Assembly (NCBI GenBank): GCA_003439945.1 | Contig: QVRM01000459.1 | Coordinates: forward strand, 682,001-746,000 | Length of the DNA stretch: 64,000 nucleotides | Source: Dermanyssus gallinae | Taxonomy: Eukaryota; Arthropoda; Arachnida; Mesostigmata; Dermanyssidae | Direction: 5' to 3' | Shown: piece after piece, positions 21,740-32,739 of the stretch | Layout of the letters: each line of letters opens with the position of its first letter | Position numbering within the stretch: position 1 is the stretch's first letter | Translations under genes and position numbers: made by a program | The notes under the pieces: model-generated | The model's input: the letters and a program-made list of their open reading frames with translations, nothing else | What the model was told of the DNA's origin: nothing | Database searches by the model: none

Positions 21740-22785
21740 TTGGTACAGTGACCTTATTTACTTCCTACTATGCTACAGACATACCTTAACCTACAACAAG
21801 CACATGTAGTTGTAATAGCGTAAAATATATATTAAAAAACGTTCTCTTTTTTTAACTCAAGCCAAGCCGAACGTTAACTTGTCTCGATGCGCACAAACAA
21901 ACACACGGGCACACATGAACTCACTAAAGAGGACTTGCGCAGAAGCGATGCAGCTGTAAGATATTCATACTTTTTAACTAATACTGACGCATCTTCCAGT
22001 TTGAAAAAGACACGGAAATACTGGTCTCTCTGCTAGTCCACAAACAACACGTTAATTAAGAAAAACACCTACATGCTTATCGGATCTCCATACCAGGGGA
22101 GACATATTAAGACATTCTGTTGCTCTAGTGAAAATGATAATGTTCCTTTGAAAAAATGTTATGTAAATGTATATAAACACTGTTATCAGTACTAAGTGCA
22201 CTTTACTGCACACCACAGTGACACAAATTTAGTAGTGGCGTCCGAAGATTTGAACTTGGAGCACCACTTTCTAGATTATTTTTAGATACTGCAAGTAACT
22301 AAAAAAGTTAAATGCAGCTTTTCCTAAAAGCCGAAGGTTTGTCTACCCACGTGTGACAGGCCAAATAACTCGCTAGCAGACAAAATAACTTTCATCGTTG
22401 GGTATGTTTAAACTTCCCGTTTTTGAGGCCTTTTTGAAGGCCTTTAACCACACGCCATTACAAAGTTGTCTAAGGATCTCAAGTTTCTAGCTCTCATCGG
22501 CGATAACGGCGAGAGGGAGCGCCCGTAGGTGACAGGGAAAGAAGGAGAAATAGGCAGCAAAGGCAAACCAGCCTTGGAATTAAGAAGGGACAGCCAGGGA
22601 CGCACCAGGCGATAACTCTCGACGCATCCCTAGGTGGCGGAGCTGTGGAAGGCGTTACAGCGGTCTGGTTGACGCGTCTAAGCTGCACCAAAGCATACAT
22701 GAGGCGCCGGATGATGCCAGATTGGAGTAGAACGTAGGAGTTGGTGCAACACCGCTCCCATTCGATGGATTCGAAGCAATACCTA
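21737..22785. other. No recognisable gene
   Basis: AT-rich first, GC-richer from 22490 to 22720. No motif identified on either strand. Confidence 0.4.
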
Positions 22786-22789
22786 CGCA

Positions 22790-23530
22790 GTTACCGATCT
22801 GGTAAATATCGTCATTGGCTTTGTTGGCACATCTGTGTTCTTTTAACAAAACTTTAAATTACGGTTTTTCATAATTGTGGCTGGATACAAAGTCGAATTT
22901 ATTAGTTCAATGTCTGTGCGGTCGTAAGCTTGTATGCATACATGTTTGACCTAAAAAAAACCATAATGTGGCAAGTGATACCGCCCAGTTGGAACCACAT
23001 GTTTTTGAGATCGGTACTACTCAACTTAAGAAAAAAAACTTTTTTATGATGCCCTAATAGCGCTCGCCGTTAGTGGTTTCTGCATTCCCGGCCAAATCTT
23101 TGCAGAAAAATGGTCTAATAACGTTTGGAACGCGTTTTCATCTCATGAAGCTCGTGTGGGTCGGTCCAAAGGTGATAATTTTAATTGTTTATGAAGCCAT
23201 GAATATGAAAATTGGCCTTGTTGCTAAATATGATTTGGTTGCAAAACTCACCGTTCACTTCCTGTTGCTCAAATATCCAATTGAGCAACTGGAAGTGTTG
23301 CTTACAGAAATCCAGCTTACAAACCATAATCTGTAACCTGGGGTTGTGGTTGACTGCATTCTGTAGGCATGAATACGCAAATATATTGTGAGTACACACT
23401 GCCTAGTGCTTCTTGAAATGCTGCATACCTGTACGATGTCAAATGAATGTTTCCAGACTCTCAGCCATAGTCGAGCGAACAGCTATGATATTTTCTGTTG
23501 AACGACCTGGGCGAACACGTGTCCATAGTT
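22790..23530 (-). pseudogene. IS630/Tc-like transposase relic 1
   Basis: Minus-strand remnant of a DDE transposase of the long helix-turn-helix type common in arthropods. Reading down from 23530: STENIIAVRSTMAESLETFI (expected 'sVe.np..SiRR'), then WIFEQQEVNGEFCNQIIFSN and KANFHIHGFINN, then PFFCKDLAGNAETTNGERY, and MWFQLGGITCHI near 22985. The order matches 'IIFSDEAHFHLNGfvN', 'GPyFFed..gntvtvnserY', 'WFQQDGATCHT'. The first catalytic aspartate block reads SNKANF instead of SDEAHF, and the second aspartate is glycine. HRCANKAND near 22825 may be the C-terminal 'vYankP' block. Terminal repeats were not found. Confidence 0.68.
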
Positions 23531-25086
23531 TGACATCATAGCAGCAGTAAAACCTATTTACTTAAAAACAACGTTTAACTATAAAAACGTGCTGTTATCA
23601 AAATCTATATTTAATCACAGAGGCTTCCCTATCGATATGTTTAAAGGTTTGAAACAGAATTAGGGTTCCTCTCTTGTTGGAACACTATGTAGTTGGATAG
23701 CCTAATGCACACATTGCACGCCATTGTTTGAGATACGCCGTATATGGGTTTGCGGACAAGGTCTATAAACGTATTGATCTCAACCGACCCTATGAGGTGT
23801 GCGTGGCTAAATTCAGCGGCAATCTGCGTATACGGCAATGTGCGTGCATGGATTCCTGTCGCGCGTCGAGCGGCTTACCTCAACTGCCTTGAAAATAAAA
23901 TGGAAAAATGAATACCTGCAATAACGATCACCACCAATCTCACGTTTGCTTGACGCCTTCTTTGTATCAAATAAAACATGATGTTGCTTACATGATGATT
24001 ATGAGACTGAAACTTTGACTATTGACACATAAAACATTAAATAGACTGAAATAACTCCGCAGCATTCACTTTCGTTGGATTGAGGTCGTGCACAAAACAC
24101 GTGGAGCACATCTACGCCTGAAAAATCAATACGCGCGACGAAAATGTTCTCCCCGGTTTAACAGAGTGGCTACCTATAAGCGTCAGCGTGTGTACGTGTT
24201 TAAGAGAGGATAAATGTGCTTAGCGAACTTTTTCAAGCACTTGCTTCGCTTGGCTATATTGTGTTCGGTGTGTTTTTTTTGGTTTTCTAGGAAATTAGGC
24301 GGCGGCCAAACTTTCCGTCGCTTTGATCAACGGGCACGCCTGGAGTGGCGTCTGGCAGTAGCATAAGTCCTGCAGATCATTGATGTCACGATGGTTTCCT
24401 ACACAAAGGCAAACGAGATCCCAACACGTAACTTCATTTTCCCCCTCAGAGAGAGAGGAAAGCTCTGCCGTCGTTCGGTTGTCTGGAGGTTAAAAGGCTT
24501 TTAAACGTCACGCAACTTTCTGCTAGACGTCCTCCCCGTTCGCTGCGTGGCGCCGTAGTCTAGAAAGCTAGTGCGCTGGCATTTTGCATGAGTTATGAAA
24601 TACCGCACGATGCAGACACATAAGACGAACCTGAGCAGTACGATTTTAAACACACCGTATCTATGTAAATATCCCTTGTATCCTCCTTAGTTTCTCCATG
24701 AGCAGCTCCCTATTTCTATAAATATCTTCACTACAGTAATTTGCTGCATCTGTTTTTAAAAATAATTATCCCATTAGGTCGAGTCTAACCCCCCCCCCTG
24801 CCGTTTGGCCTTAGGGTGGTAAATATAAATATCACGCCAAAGGCATACTGCTATGTTATCACGTGCTTTCACGCGGCTATTGCTTTCTAGTAAGTCTAGA
24901 GCTTTCGGTCCTCACCGGGCCTACCACTAATACTAGAGTTCCTAGTAATAAGAAATATATTTTGAAAATAAATTATTATCGTCAGTGTTATCAAGAAAGA
25001 CTACATAATTTAGTAGTACTGAGTTCACAATGTCTCTGGAAGCTTAGTGTATATTACTTTAACCACACGATCGGTTCAGATGTGTA
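23531..25086. other. No recognisable gene
   Basis: Long unannotated stretch. A minus frame at 23641-23838 and a plus frame at 24863-25150 have no recognised similarity. A poly-C run lies at 24790-24799. Confidence 0.4.
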
Positions 25087-26407
25087 CATAGTGTGTTCAA
25101 AACGTATCGCGACTTTTGTGTTTTTTCAAAAATTATTCATTTATTCATGAATATCTATTTTGTCCCCTTCAAAGTAATCCCCATGAGATATTATACACTT
25201 GTGCCAACGGTTTTTCCAATCTTCGAAGCACTTCAAAAAACAATTTTTTTTAATCTTGTTCAGCTCCTCCTTCGATGCCGTCTTTATCTCGTCAAGCGTA
25301 GCGTAACGTCGTCCTTTCATGGGCCTCTTCAGTTAAGGAAACAAGAAAAAGTCACAGGGGGCCAGATCTGGGGAATACGGTGGCTGCGGCATCATTAGTG
25401 TGTTGTGTTTGGCCAAAAACTCGCGCACAAGCAACGATGTGTGAGCAGGGGCGTTATCGTGGTGCAAAAGCCAATTTTTGTTCTTCCACAAATCCGGGCG
25501 TTTCTGGCGGATTGCTTCGCGCAAATTGCGCATAACTTGCAGGTAATATTCCTTATTGACCGTTCTACCCTGTGGCAAGAACTCATGATGCACCACGCCC
25601 CTGCAATCGAAGAAAACTGTCAGCAAAACTTTCACATTCGACCGAACTTGGCGCGCTTTTTTCGGTCTTGGTTCGTGCGGCAGCTTCCATTGAGATGATT
25701 GAGCTTTGGTTTCCACGTCATAACCATAAACCCACGATTCGTCACCAGTTATGACCCTCTGGAGCAAATTTGGGTCGTCGCGGACAGAGTCCAACATCTC
25801 ATTAGCAATGTTCATGCGATGCTGTTTTTGGTCGCAATTGAGCAATTTTGGTACGAATTTCGCGGCGACCCGTCTCATGCCCAAATCATTGATAAACATC
25901 GAATGGCACGAGCCAATCGATATGTTTAGGTCCTCAGCAACTTCTCTAACGGTGATTCGACGATTGGCCAATACCATTTTCTCCACTTCATTAATTTTTT
26001 CGTCTGTTGTTGAAGTGCTCGGGCGTCCGGCACGCTCTTCGTCGTTCACATCTTCTCGGCCTTCTGAGAACATTTTGTACCACCGATAAACGTTGCTTCG
26101 GTCCAAGGTAGCTTCTCCGTATGCCACAGTCAACATTCGGAATGCATCCGCGCACTTAATTTCGTTTTTCACACAAAATTTGATACAGGTTCTTTGATCC
26201 ATTTTTTTGAATAGGTAAAAATCGAAGACGATCCAAAACACGTGCAAGCAAAGCAGCTGTCAACAATTAAGTGAACATTCAAAATGGCCGAGCTTGTCGG
26301 CATAAGTGAGAGACATGAGTACCAACATAACGCCACAAAAAATCGAAATTCGAATATACGTAACCCGCGAAAATTCAAAAGTCGCGATAACGATTGAACA
26401 CACCTCG
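25087..26407 (-). mobile_element. Mariner transposon, third subfamily
   Basis: 1321-bp element on the minus strand. The two ends share a gtgtgttcaa core and tatcgcgactttt over the outer 30 or so bases, with several mismatches nearest the edge. TA dinucleotides flank both ends (25085-25086 and 26408-26409). It differs in termini and protein from the mariners at 1098, 8485 and 18113, giving at least three mariner subfamilies here. Confidence 0.92.
25141..26202 (-). pseudogene. Mariner transposase with a single nonsense codon
   Basis: Frame of 354 codons including the final stop, from ATG at 26202 (MDQRTCIKFCVKNEIKCADA) to TAA at 25141, the usual mariner length. It has an N-terminal domain, a second helix-turn-helix (RRITVREVAEDLNISIGSCH), and all three catalytic aspartates in VITGDESWVYGYD, LHHDNAPAHTS and YSPDLAPCDFFLF. 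There are 34 residues between the last two. The sole obvious lesion is an in-frame TAA at 25333-25335 directly after FLFP, where lysine is expected; one substitution from AAA explains it. The last 63 codons then continue in frame to the end. Whether other missense changes abolish activity cannot be judged. Confidence 0.94.
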
Positions 26408-27869
26408 TATACAGTATTATTCTATGTCTGTATATGATGTTGTCTCCAAAATGTGTGTACTTAGACTTGACACTTAAACATGCAAATACGAGATTGTTTA
26501 GAAAGACTGCACTTTGCACTTTTAGAGCACGTTTCTTCAGAATACCCTCTGCTTCGTAATGTTGATCTATTCCTTCCCCAATTCTAAATCCCTAGTTCTC
26601 TGATCGTCCCCCCTCTTTAACTAGATTATCTACCGATATCAGTCTCAACCCAATAAATCATTATCTCAAATTCCCCGTAGCACGCCCGTTGCACCAAGAT
26701 AACTATTTTATCCCACCCCACTCTAATTTTAGATACACGTGTGTGTCTGCTGCCTCAAACCTACTTCTTTGTTCCTCACTAGATACATTAGGGTCTGTCC
26801 ATTGTTGACTACTGAATCGTATTAAAAAAAAACAGCCATGCCCTCGCATCCTAGACATTTTAACTATGTGATTCAACAAAAAATGGTTGTCTAACCTATA
26901 TCCCTTCCTAAACCTATTCCTCATGTTTACAATTGGATTCTAACGTGTTCTGTAGTCAGCTTTTAAATAATTGCATGGAAATACGATACGTAGTTGGTCT
27001 AATAGTTATCGGCCGTCTATTTTTTAAATCATGGTTTTCGACGCCGTGTTTTGGCAACACGATACCATCCGCTTACGCCAACTTCCTTGTAGGCTGCCTC
27101 CGGCAAATATGCTATTCAAACTTTAGACAAATAATGTATGTAGTTCTCTCCCAATTAGACTGCATGCGGGATAGATGGAGTAACCTACAACGTTACCCCA
27201 ACTAACCCGCATGCAGTCTGCCTTCTCACGATTTTAATAAATTGTTCTATTTCTTTTACCATATTTCATAACGCTGTGGTGCATTCGAGAACTGTCAAGG
27301 TTAATAAGATTACAGATAGGTGACTGCCCACCGATTCCACAGCGACCGGCGAACGCAGGGGTACACCGGTCGGAATGCCTGTTGCCTTAGCTTAATAGGC
27401 AGAATGAGATGAGACCACTACTGCTATATGAAACAGCCCTCCCTCCACGAGAACCATCCGTGTCTATTTCTGCCTTTTGCAGGCAGTAGCAGATGGCTAA
27501 AAATAGCCGTAAACGAGATCAGCAGCAACAGCCACGAGGCGTTTAACTACGCAGTAACTAAATGTTACACGCGGATCCCGTTGCTGTTGCTGGCTCCAGT
27601 TCCAACACTCCCTGCTGTGTCTTCCCCCTCTGGGTTGCACTCTGCGGGTGCTGTGGTCTCTGCTGAAATATCTCTCCTGTCTGGTCTACCTGTTGTCCCG
27701 TTGTCTTCTATTGCCGTTGCCCCCCCCCCCCCCTGTTATTCCGTCGGGTTCATGTTGTACGCGCTGCTTCTTTTCCCTCATCCGATCTGTTCTTCCCCCG
27801 TAGCATCCCTCTCTGTTGATATATCCGTTCCTTGACCCCCAATGATTAGTTTCCTAAACAAGCCCGGTT
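26408..27869. other. No recognisable gene, apart from one hairpin
   Basis: No known protein motif. A strong hairpin at 27157-27219 is listed separately. A poly-C run occupies 27721-27733. A short block near 27375-27410 resembles 51625-51670 (gttgccttrgyttaataggca), indicating another dispersed repeat. Confidence 0.4.
27157..27219. other. 63-nt stem-loop
   Basis: Two 28-base arms (27157-27184 and 27192-27219) are reverse complements at 25 positions, including an uninterrupted outer 14-base stem starting agactgcatgcggg. The loop is 7 bases. Size and shape resemble a microRNA precursor, but it could equally be a small palindromic repeat. There is no expression evidence. Confidence 0.55.
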
Positions 27870-28200
27870 ACATTACACGTGGTCTCCCATAAATATGTAG
27901 AAAGCAGCATAGACAATTGTAGAACTCGTTAAAGTAAATCTTATTGTCAATGGAACATGGTGTCTGAGAAGTGTTGTTTCGGAGTGAGAGTGATTCTACT
28001 GATGACACTGGTGTTGTTGCGACCATTCGCAACGCTCAACTAACACATTCAAATGCGCAATTCGTAATGATTATTTTTAGTACAAAATCAGTGAAAACGC
28101 GAACCGTGATTGCGGAGTAGTTAATATTTTTTGCCGGGCATCCAGATCGTTGCATTTTGCCCCACTGGAATATCGAGGAGAGTCGAAAATTGCTTTTGGA
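27870..28200 (+). repeat. Non-autonomous repeat family B, copy 2
   Basis: Begins near cgtggtctcccataaatat and carries gtagaactcgttaaagtaaa, aatggaacatggtgtctgag and cggagtgagagtga. These blocks are shared with 4239-4560 and, inverted, with 30600-30935. No coding capacity. The right end is followed by a TA array. Confidence 0.65.
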
Positions 28201-28209
28201 GATGCTTAG

Positions 28210-28251
<42 letters not shown>
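28210..28251. repeat. (TA)n microsatellite
   Basis: Pure TA array of about 42 bases. Confidence 0.95.
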
Positions 28252-28257
<6 letters not shown>

Positions 28258-28448
28258 GCATCTACAAAAGCCTCCCTTTTTTTTACTTTTTTAGCTGATT
28301 TTCAACCAATATTTTACGTCCACGGGACTACTTTTCGCATTGCTTTATAGACGGACCCCCATAAATACAAATGTACAAAGGTGTGTACCTATGTGTGTCA
28401 TACGGTCGCGAGGCCCAGGCGAATGCACTTTGTCACCGGACTTGACTA

Positions 28449-28498
<50 letters not shown>
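28449..28498. repeat. (TA)n microsatellite
   Basis: TA array directly preceding the inverted repeat unit that starts at 28500. Confidence 0.95.
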
Positions 28499-28499
<1 letters not shown>

Positions 28500-28500
<1 letters not shown>

Positions 28501-29190
28501 ATAAACTGTTTGTGCGTGCACTATGTTGGGAAGTAATTGTGAGATGTAGCTCGACGGAGATGTCAACTCTATGCATTTTTCGACGGATGTAAATACACGG
28601 TGACAGTGCGGCGATAGCATACGTGCTTTGACGTAAAATATCTGTGTGCACCTGTGGAAATAAAATGATTGCAGAGCGTGACTCGCCATTTGCTGGTTGC
28701 AGGGGAGTCTGCTACGCCTCGGCAGATGGCCAAAGTAAAGGCAGAAGCGGACAAGTGTTGCGGCGTCACGAACGCTATGCAAACCGAGTGGAAGACGTGC
28801 ATGATATATGTGCAACCAGAGTAAGGTCGAAGAGAAGGAAGCCCGTTTTGAGGTGAGGGAGAAGAAAATCATAACGGTAAAGCAGGAGTTGAGAAATCCG
28901 TAGCATCGAGAAAAGAGCAGATGAACGACAGCAAAAGCAGTCTACATCTGTTTCTATTGATGGAGAAAGCAGTGTTGACGCCGAGGAGGACAAGGCCTGG
29001 CTACATGATGGAGTGACAATTGTGGAGGAGACGATGCTAGTCGTGATGGCCGGCGCAGATTAAGTAAAAACAGAGATACGGGAAAGAGAGATAAGAGAAG
29101 AGGCGAGACTAGCCGGGGAGAAGGTGGTAGATCTGTAGCTAAGCCGAGATGACAAAGACAAAAAGTCAACGATGATGACGACGACAACAA
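28500..29190 (+). repeat. Long dispersed repeat, copy 1 (possible LINE ORF1 5' region)
   Basis: Matches the reverse complement of 31237-31735 over gtgcgtgcactatgttg, caactctatgcatttttc, tcggcagatggccaaagtaa, ctattgatggagaaagcagt and gaggcgagactagcc. The encoded pieces are acidic and basic with many Glu, Arg and Lys, like a coiled-coil ORF1, but every frame is broken. It ends in a GATGACGAC run. A retrotransposon 5' region is the likeliest source. Confidence 0.65.
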
Positions 29191-29204
29191 GGCTGTACCA
29201 AGAA

Positions 29205-29280
29205 AGGTGGCTTAGTGGCAAAGTCATTACCTTGCAATCGGGAAATCGTGGGTTCCAGACACGGGCTGCTCTTACAGTGC
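29205..29280 (+). repeat. tRNA-like SINE head
   Basis: ggtggcttagtggcaaag resembles an RNA polymerase III A box, and gggttccagacac, about 40 bases on, a B box with one departure from GGTTCGA. Head spacing resembles the SINEs at 36128 and 41912, but the downstream body is different. It may be a second SINE family or a decayed copy. Confidence 0.5.
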
Positions 29281-29419
29281 CTGCTTGATTTAGCTGGGCG
29301 TCTTAGAATGTACTAGATATTGCACGAACGGCCTTAGCAACGGAAGTAATCTTGGCGACCACCTCTTCACGGAACTCGACCGATATCTCGAAGACGAGAG
29401 CCTTTAAGTGACCCTAGAG
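29281..29419. other. No recognisable feature
   Basis: Short unassigned stretch. Confidence 0.3.
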
Positions 29420-30259
29420 AAAAAATTGAGACTGTTAAATGAGGCGATCGTGGTGGCCAATCAATTGGCCCGTCTCGGCCAACCTACCAATTCTCGAAGG
29501 TCACGTTGAGGTGATTGCGTATTGCTGGGGGTTGGAACGCGGTCACGCTCCGCCGTGCTGGAACCGCATCCTCTCGAAAATACCTTCTAAAACGCCATCC
29601 AACAAACCTGGTAATGTTTCACTTTTAGGAATGTATAATATGCTTCTCTATCCAATGTGTTAGTACGTAAGTGTGGGCCTATGAGGTAGGTGTTCACCAT
29701 GCCGGCCCCACACATTCACGAAGAAACAACATTATCGTCGACACTGCAGAATCATGTGCAGGCCCTTGTTTGCCCAACAATGGGTGTTATGCCTATTAAA
29801 CATACAGTCTTGTTCAAAGCAAGCTTCATTCGTGAAAAACACAGGCGCGGGAATATCCGCATTGGCTTCAACCTGCCGCAAAAACCGGCTAAAATGTCAA
29901 CCCGTCGCTTGCAATCTGCATTTAGCGGAGGTCGGCCCTGTGGACGGTACTGCGACTTGTACCAACGTTTCGGGCCATCTCCATCGTGCTTGCTGAAGGA
30001 CGATTGGCTACCATCTGAAGGATGCGCTCTTCCATAGCCAGTGTTCTTGCCGTCCTCGGTATTCCAGCATCGTAAAAACGGCCACGGTACGGTCCAGTTT
30101 CACGTACGTAACGATGGATATTCACAAACGTGTCAGTACAAGGTAAGCGTCGATTTGGAAAACGCATCTGGTATACCCGCCGCGCCTTGCATGCGTTATA
30201 CCGGCTTCAACATAAATGTAAGAGATGTCCACTTTCCCGGCCTCTGTGTACCGGGCCAT
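29420..30259 (-). pseudogene. IS630/Tc-like transposase relic 2
   Basis: Minus-strand remnant of a DDE transposase with N-terminal helix-turn-helix domains. Reading down from an ATG at 30259: MARYTEAGKVDISYIY, a frameshift, RFPNRRLPCTDTFVNIHRYV, ARTLAMEERILQMVANRPSA and GTSRSTVHRADLR. Near 29440-29560 follow FQHGGA (expected FQHDGA), IRNHLNVTFENW and VGRDGPIDWPPRS. The order fits the arthropod family with 'RFPNRRvP', 'P(S/T)STR.iA...gtS.StVhR' and 'WPPRSPDLtPlDFFLW'. The middle portion is largely lost and the catalytic Asp of QHDGA is Gly. It is related to, but distinct from, the relic at 22790. Confidence 0.7.
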
Positions 30260-30599
30260 CACGATACAGTAAAAACATCGACTTCAACCGCGAAGACAAC
30301 ACACCGAGATACGTCTTGCACGTATGCCTGTGCCTGTGCAATTCCCTCACAATCGCAAAGAAGATGGCAGTACACCCGTTCTCCCTCTGACGAATGGTTC
30401 GCGGCGGCACATTTGAATAGCTACAGTACGATAATAAATAGGTTGTGTGCTTCGAAAGGTATCACAAGCGATTTATCTAATGGAGCAGGTCATTTATGCG
30501 TGCATTCCATCTTGACATGTCCGTTAAAAAATCTTAATTACTCTGCAATCACAGCTCGCATTGCCATAGATTTAGTAAAAAAATATCCTCATGCGCATT
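30260..30599. other. No recognisable gene
   Basis: Likely the 5' flank of the transposase relic; no terminal repeat identified. Confidence 0.35.
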
Positions 30600-30935
30600 T
30601 GTCTTGAATGTGTTAGTTTTGAGCGCTGGATATGGTTGCAGGATTATTGGGTGTAAAGATATTTGATGTAGAGGCTAATAAAATAACTTTGAAGCCAAAT
30701 TTTCTCACGTCGATGCGCTCAGTTCCTGTATAGGAGGACCGGTTGTCTCGCAATTGCACATTTTGTGCTGCTATGTCAGGCAACAATACCAGTGTCACGG
30801 ATTTTAGTAATATCACTCTCACTCCGAAAAGAGACTTCTCATAGACCACGTTTCATTGGAAAAACATATGTACTATAACTTAAGCCCTACGATTCCCTAT
30901 GTTGCTTTCTAACTATTTCTGGGAGACCCTCTATA
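30600..30935 (-). repeat. Non-autonomous repeat family B, copy 3
   Basis: Minus-strand copy whose end near 30935 reads agagggtctcccagaaatag in the family orientation. It shares tcactctcactccg, gtttcattgg and tgtcaggcaacaa-type blocks with 4239-4560 and 27870-28200. Non-coding. Confidence 0.65.
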
Positions 30936-31236
30936 TTTATAATGTACTTGCCTCTGATCTACGGATCGCGGTAGATATTCCCTTTGCCCTTCCTGCATAT
31001 TTGCGGCTCTCCCAGCTGCATTCTGAATCGTCCTGTTCACTCTGAGCCATCCGCAGGCTTTCCGGCTGATTGGGCGGGCCATCATCTGAGCACCCAGCTC
31101 ATTGCAGGTAAGACCGCTCGGAGCCACGTACGTAATCCGGTTCTACCGGTTCCCTGTGCGGTACATTTCAGGTGAACGTTATCCGCTCATTATATCAATG
31201 TATACCACCTTTCTCGGTACAGCCCTGTAGTCGCCC
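30936..31236. other. No recognisable gene
   Basis: No motif detected; ends at a (TTG)n run. Confidence 0.35.
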
Positions 31237-31735
31237 TTGTTGTTGTTGTTGTTGTTGTTGTTGTCGTCGTCAGCATCGTCGACTTGTTTGTCTTTCGACT
31301 CAGCTACAGATTCACCAGCTTCTTTCTGGCTAGTCTCGCCTCCTCTCTTATCTCTCTTTGCCTTATTTATGTTTTTATTTAATCGACGCCGGCCGTTACG
31401 ACTAGCATCGTATTTTCTACAATTATCACTCTTTCATCTAGCCTTTCCTTCTTCTCGCCGTCAACACTGCTCTCTCCATCAACAGAAACAGATGTAGGCT
31501 GCCTCCTACGCACCACCCTTACTCTTACTTTGGCCATCTGCCGATGTGTAACAGACCCCTGCAACCAGTTAATGGCGGGTAACGCTCTACTCTCTGGAAA
31601 AATGCATAGGGTTGTCAACCTTCCGGAATTTTTGCTCCGGAAAAATGCATAGAGTTGTCAACGCAGTCGATCTACATCTCACAATTATTTCTCAACATAG
31701 TGCACGCACAAGCAATCTTTCGCCTATATTTATAT
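31237..31735 (-). repeat. Long dispersed repeat, copy 2, inverted to 28500-29190
   Basis: Reverse-complement relative of 28500-29190. It starts with a (TTG)n/GTC run equivalent to the GATGACGAC end of copy 1. Near 31600-31665 it has a small tandem duplication: the aaatgcatag.gttgtcaac unit appears twice. Minus-strand pieces read REIREEARLARKKLVNL and QMAKVRVRVVRRRQP, consistent with a basic, coiled-coil ORF1. All frames are broken. Confidence 0.65.
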
Positions 31736-31779
31736 AACCCTACTACGCACCACGAGAAGCAGTTATCAATTCTCCTCGA

Positions 31780-32690
31780 CATTTCAGTGGTGACAAAATG
31801 CAACGTTCTGGATGCATACTGCACCATCGTAAACAGAGTTAATAAAGGTTTACTGACGATGACATTATGTCTGCTCTTAAGGAGGCTGGTGTCGTCTCAT
31901 CGTGAAGAGAAAATATTATTGAGGATTCACCGCCACATCGATCGCTACTGACAGGGTCAAGGTCAAATTATGCTATTGAACGCATAAAGTCGCTATGTAT
32001 CACTGCGTATTTAAGACTAGACCACATTGCAACATATTGCCGTAATGAAGTTACGTGCAAAAGACGTGATCAAGCCGGTCACCTGGTCCTAAACTGTAAG
32101 CACCAGGCAAAGTATCTAAACTAAATAAATCAAGAAAATATGTCAATTACAGGGGTTCCCACGCGTCGTCATTGCTGTCGTGCTTTATCCGACAATGCGA
32201 AAGAACGCAAAGCCCTATATAAGTGTTGCTTGTTGCAACAGGCCATATCAGATCATCCTGAGGCAACACAAAACAAAATAATTGACTCGTCGCATTCGTC
32301 TGCTGCACCTGACTCCTTATCCGTTCGAAATTCCTTGCGTGGATGATCCACACCTATGCGTGATAAGTCGCTAATCGTGGATAGCTCGCCGTGTAAATCT
32401 ACCAAGAACAATGTACCTTTCTAAGAGACAGATCTGCTGAAGTTATTGTGCATCTCTGCCATTCCTAAACTAAAGAGAGATTTCGCCTGTACGTGTTTTT
32501 AAATTGCAAAGGTTCGTTCTCGTGCAAACGGCAACAGCCGTTTTTGAACGGTGGTTAATTTCAATAGTGGCAAAGTGTGTTTCGTTTTTCTCTTGTTTGG
32601 AAAAACGGCAGAACACAACTTCGAATACTGTGAGGACTTAGATGAGCAATAGACCTAGCGCCAAGTTGAAATGCCTTACGTCTGTGGACT
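31780..32690 (+). pseudogene. LINE ORF1 with zinc knuckle, plus start of endonuclease
   Basis: Degenerate ORF1. A knuckle reads CKRRDQAGHLVLNC near 32058-32099, a C-x2-C-x4-H-x4-C finger in which the second cysteine codon has become arginine (CGT from TGT). An open frame of 68 codons at 32140-32346 follows without a known domain. At 32625-32675 the sequence gtgaggacttagatgagcaa and tagacctagcgcca matches 61970-62015, where the frame reads WNCEGL and EAIDLAP, the opening strand of an AP-type endonuclease. The endonuclease body is missing after that. Confidence 0.55.
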
Positions 32691-32739
32691 AGGATTTGAA
32701 TTATTTCTGGTATTTGGGAAAAAAGGTAAGGGATGTGGC

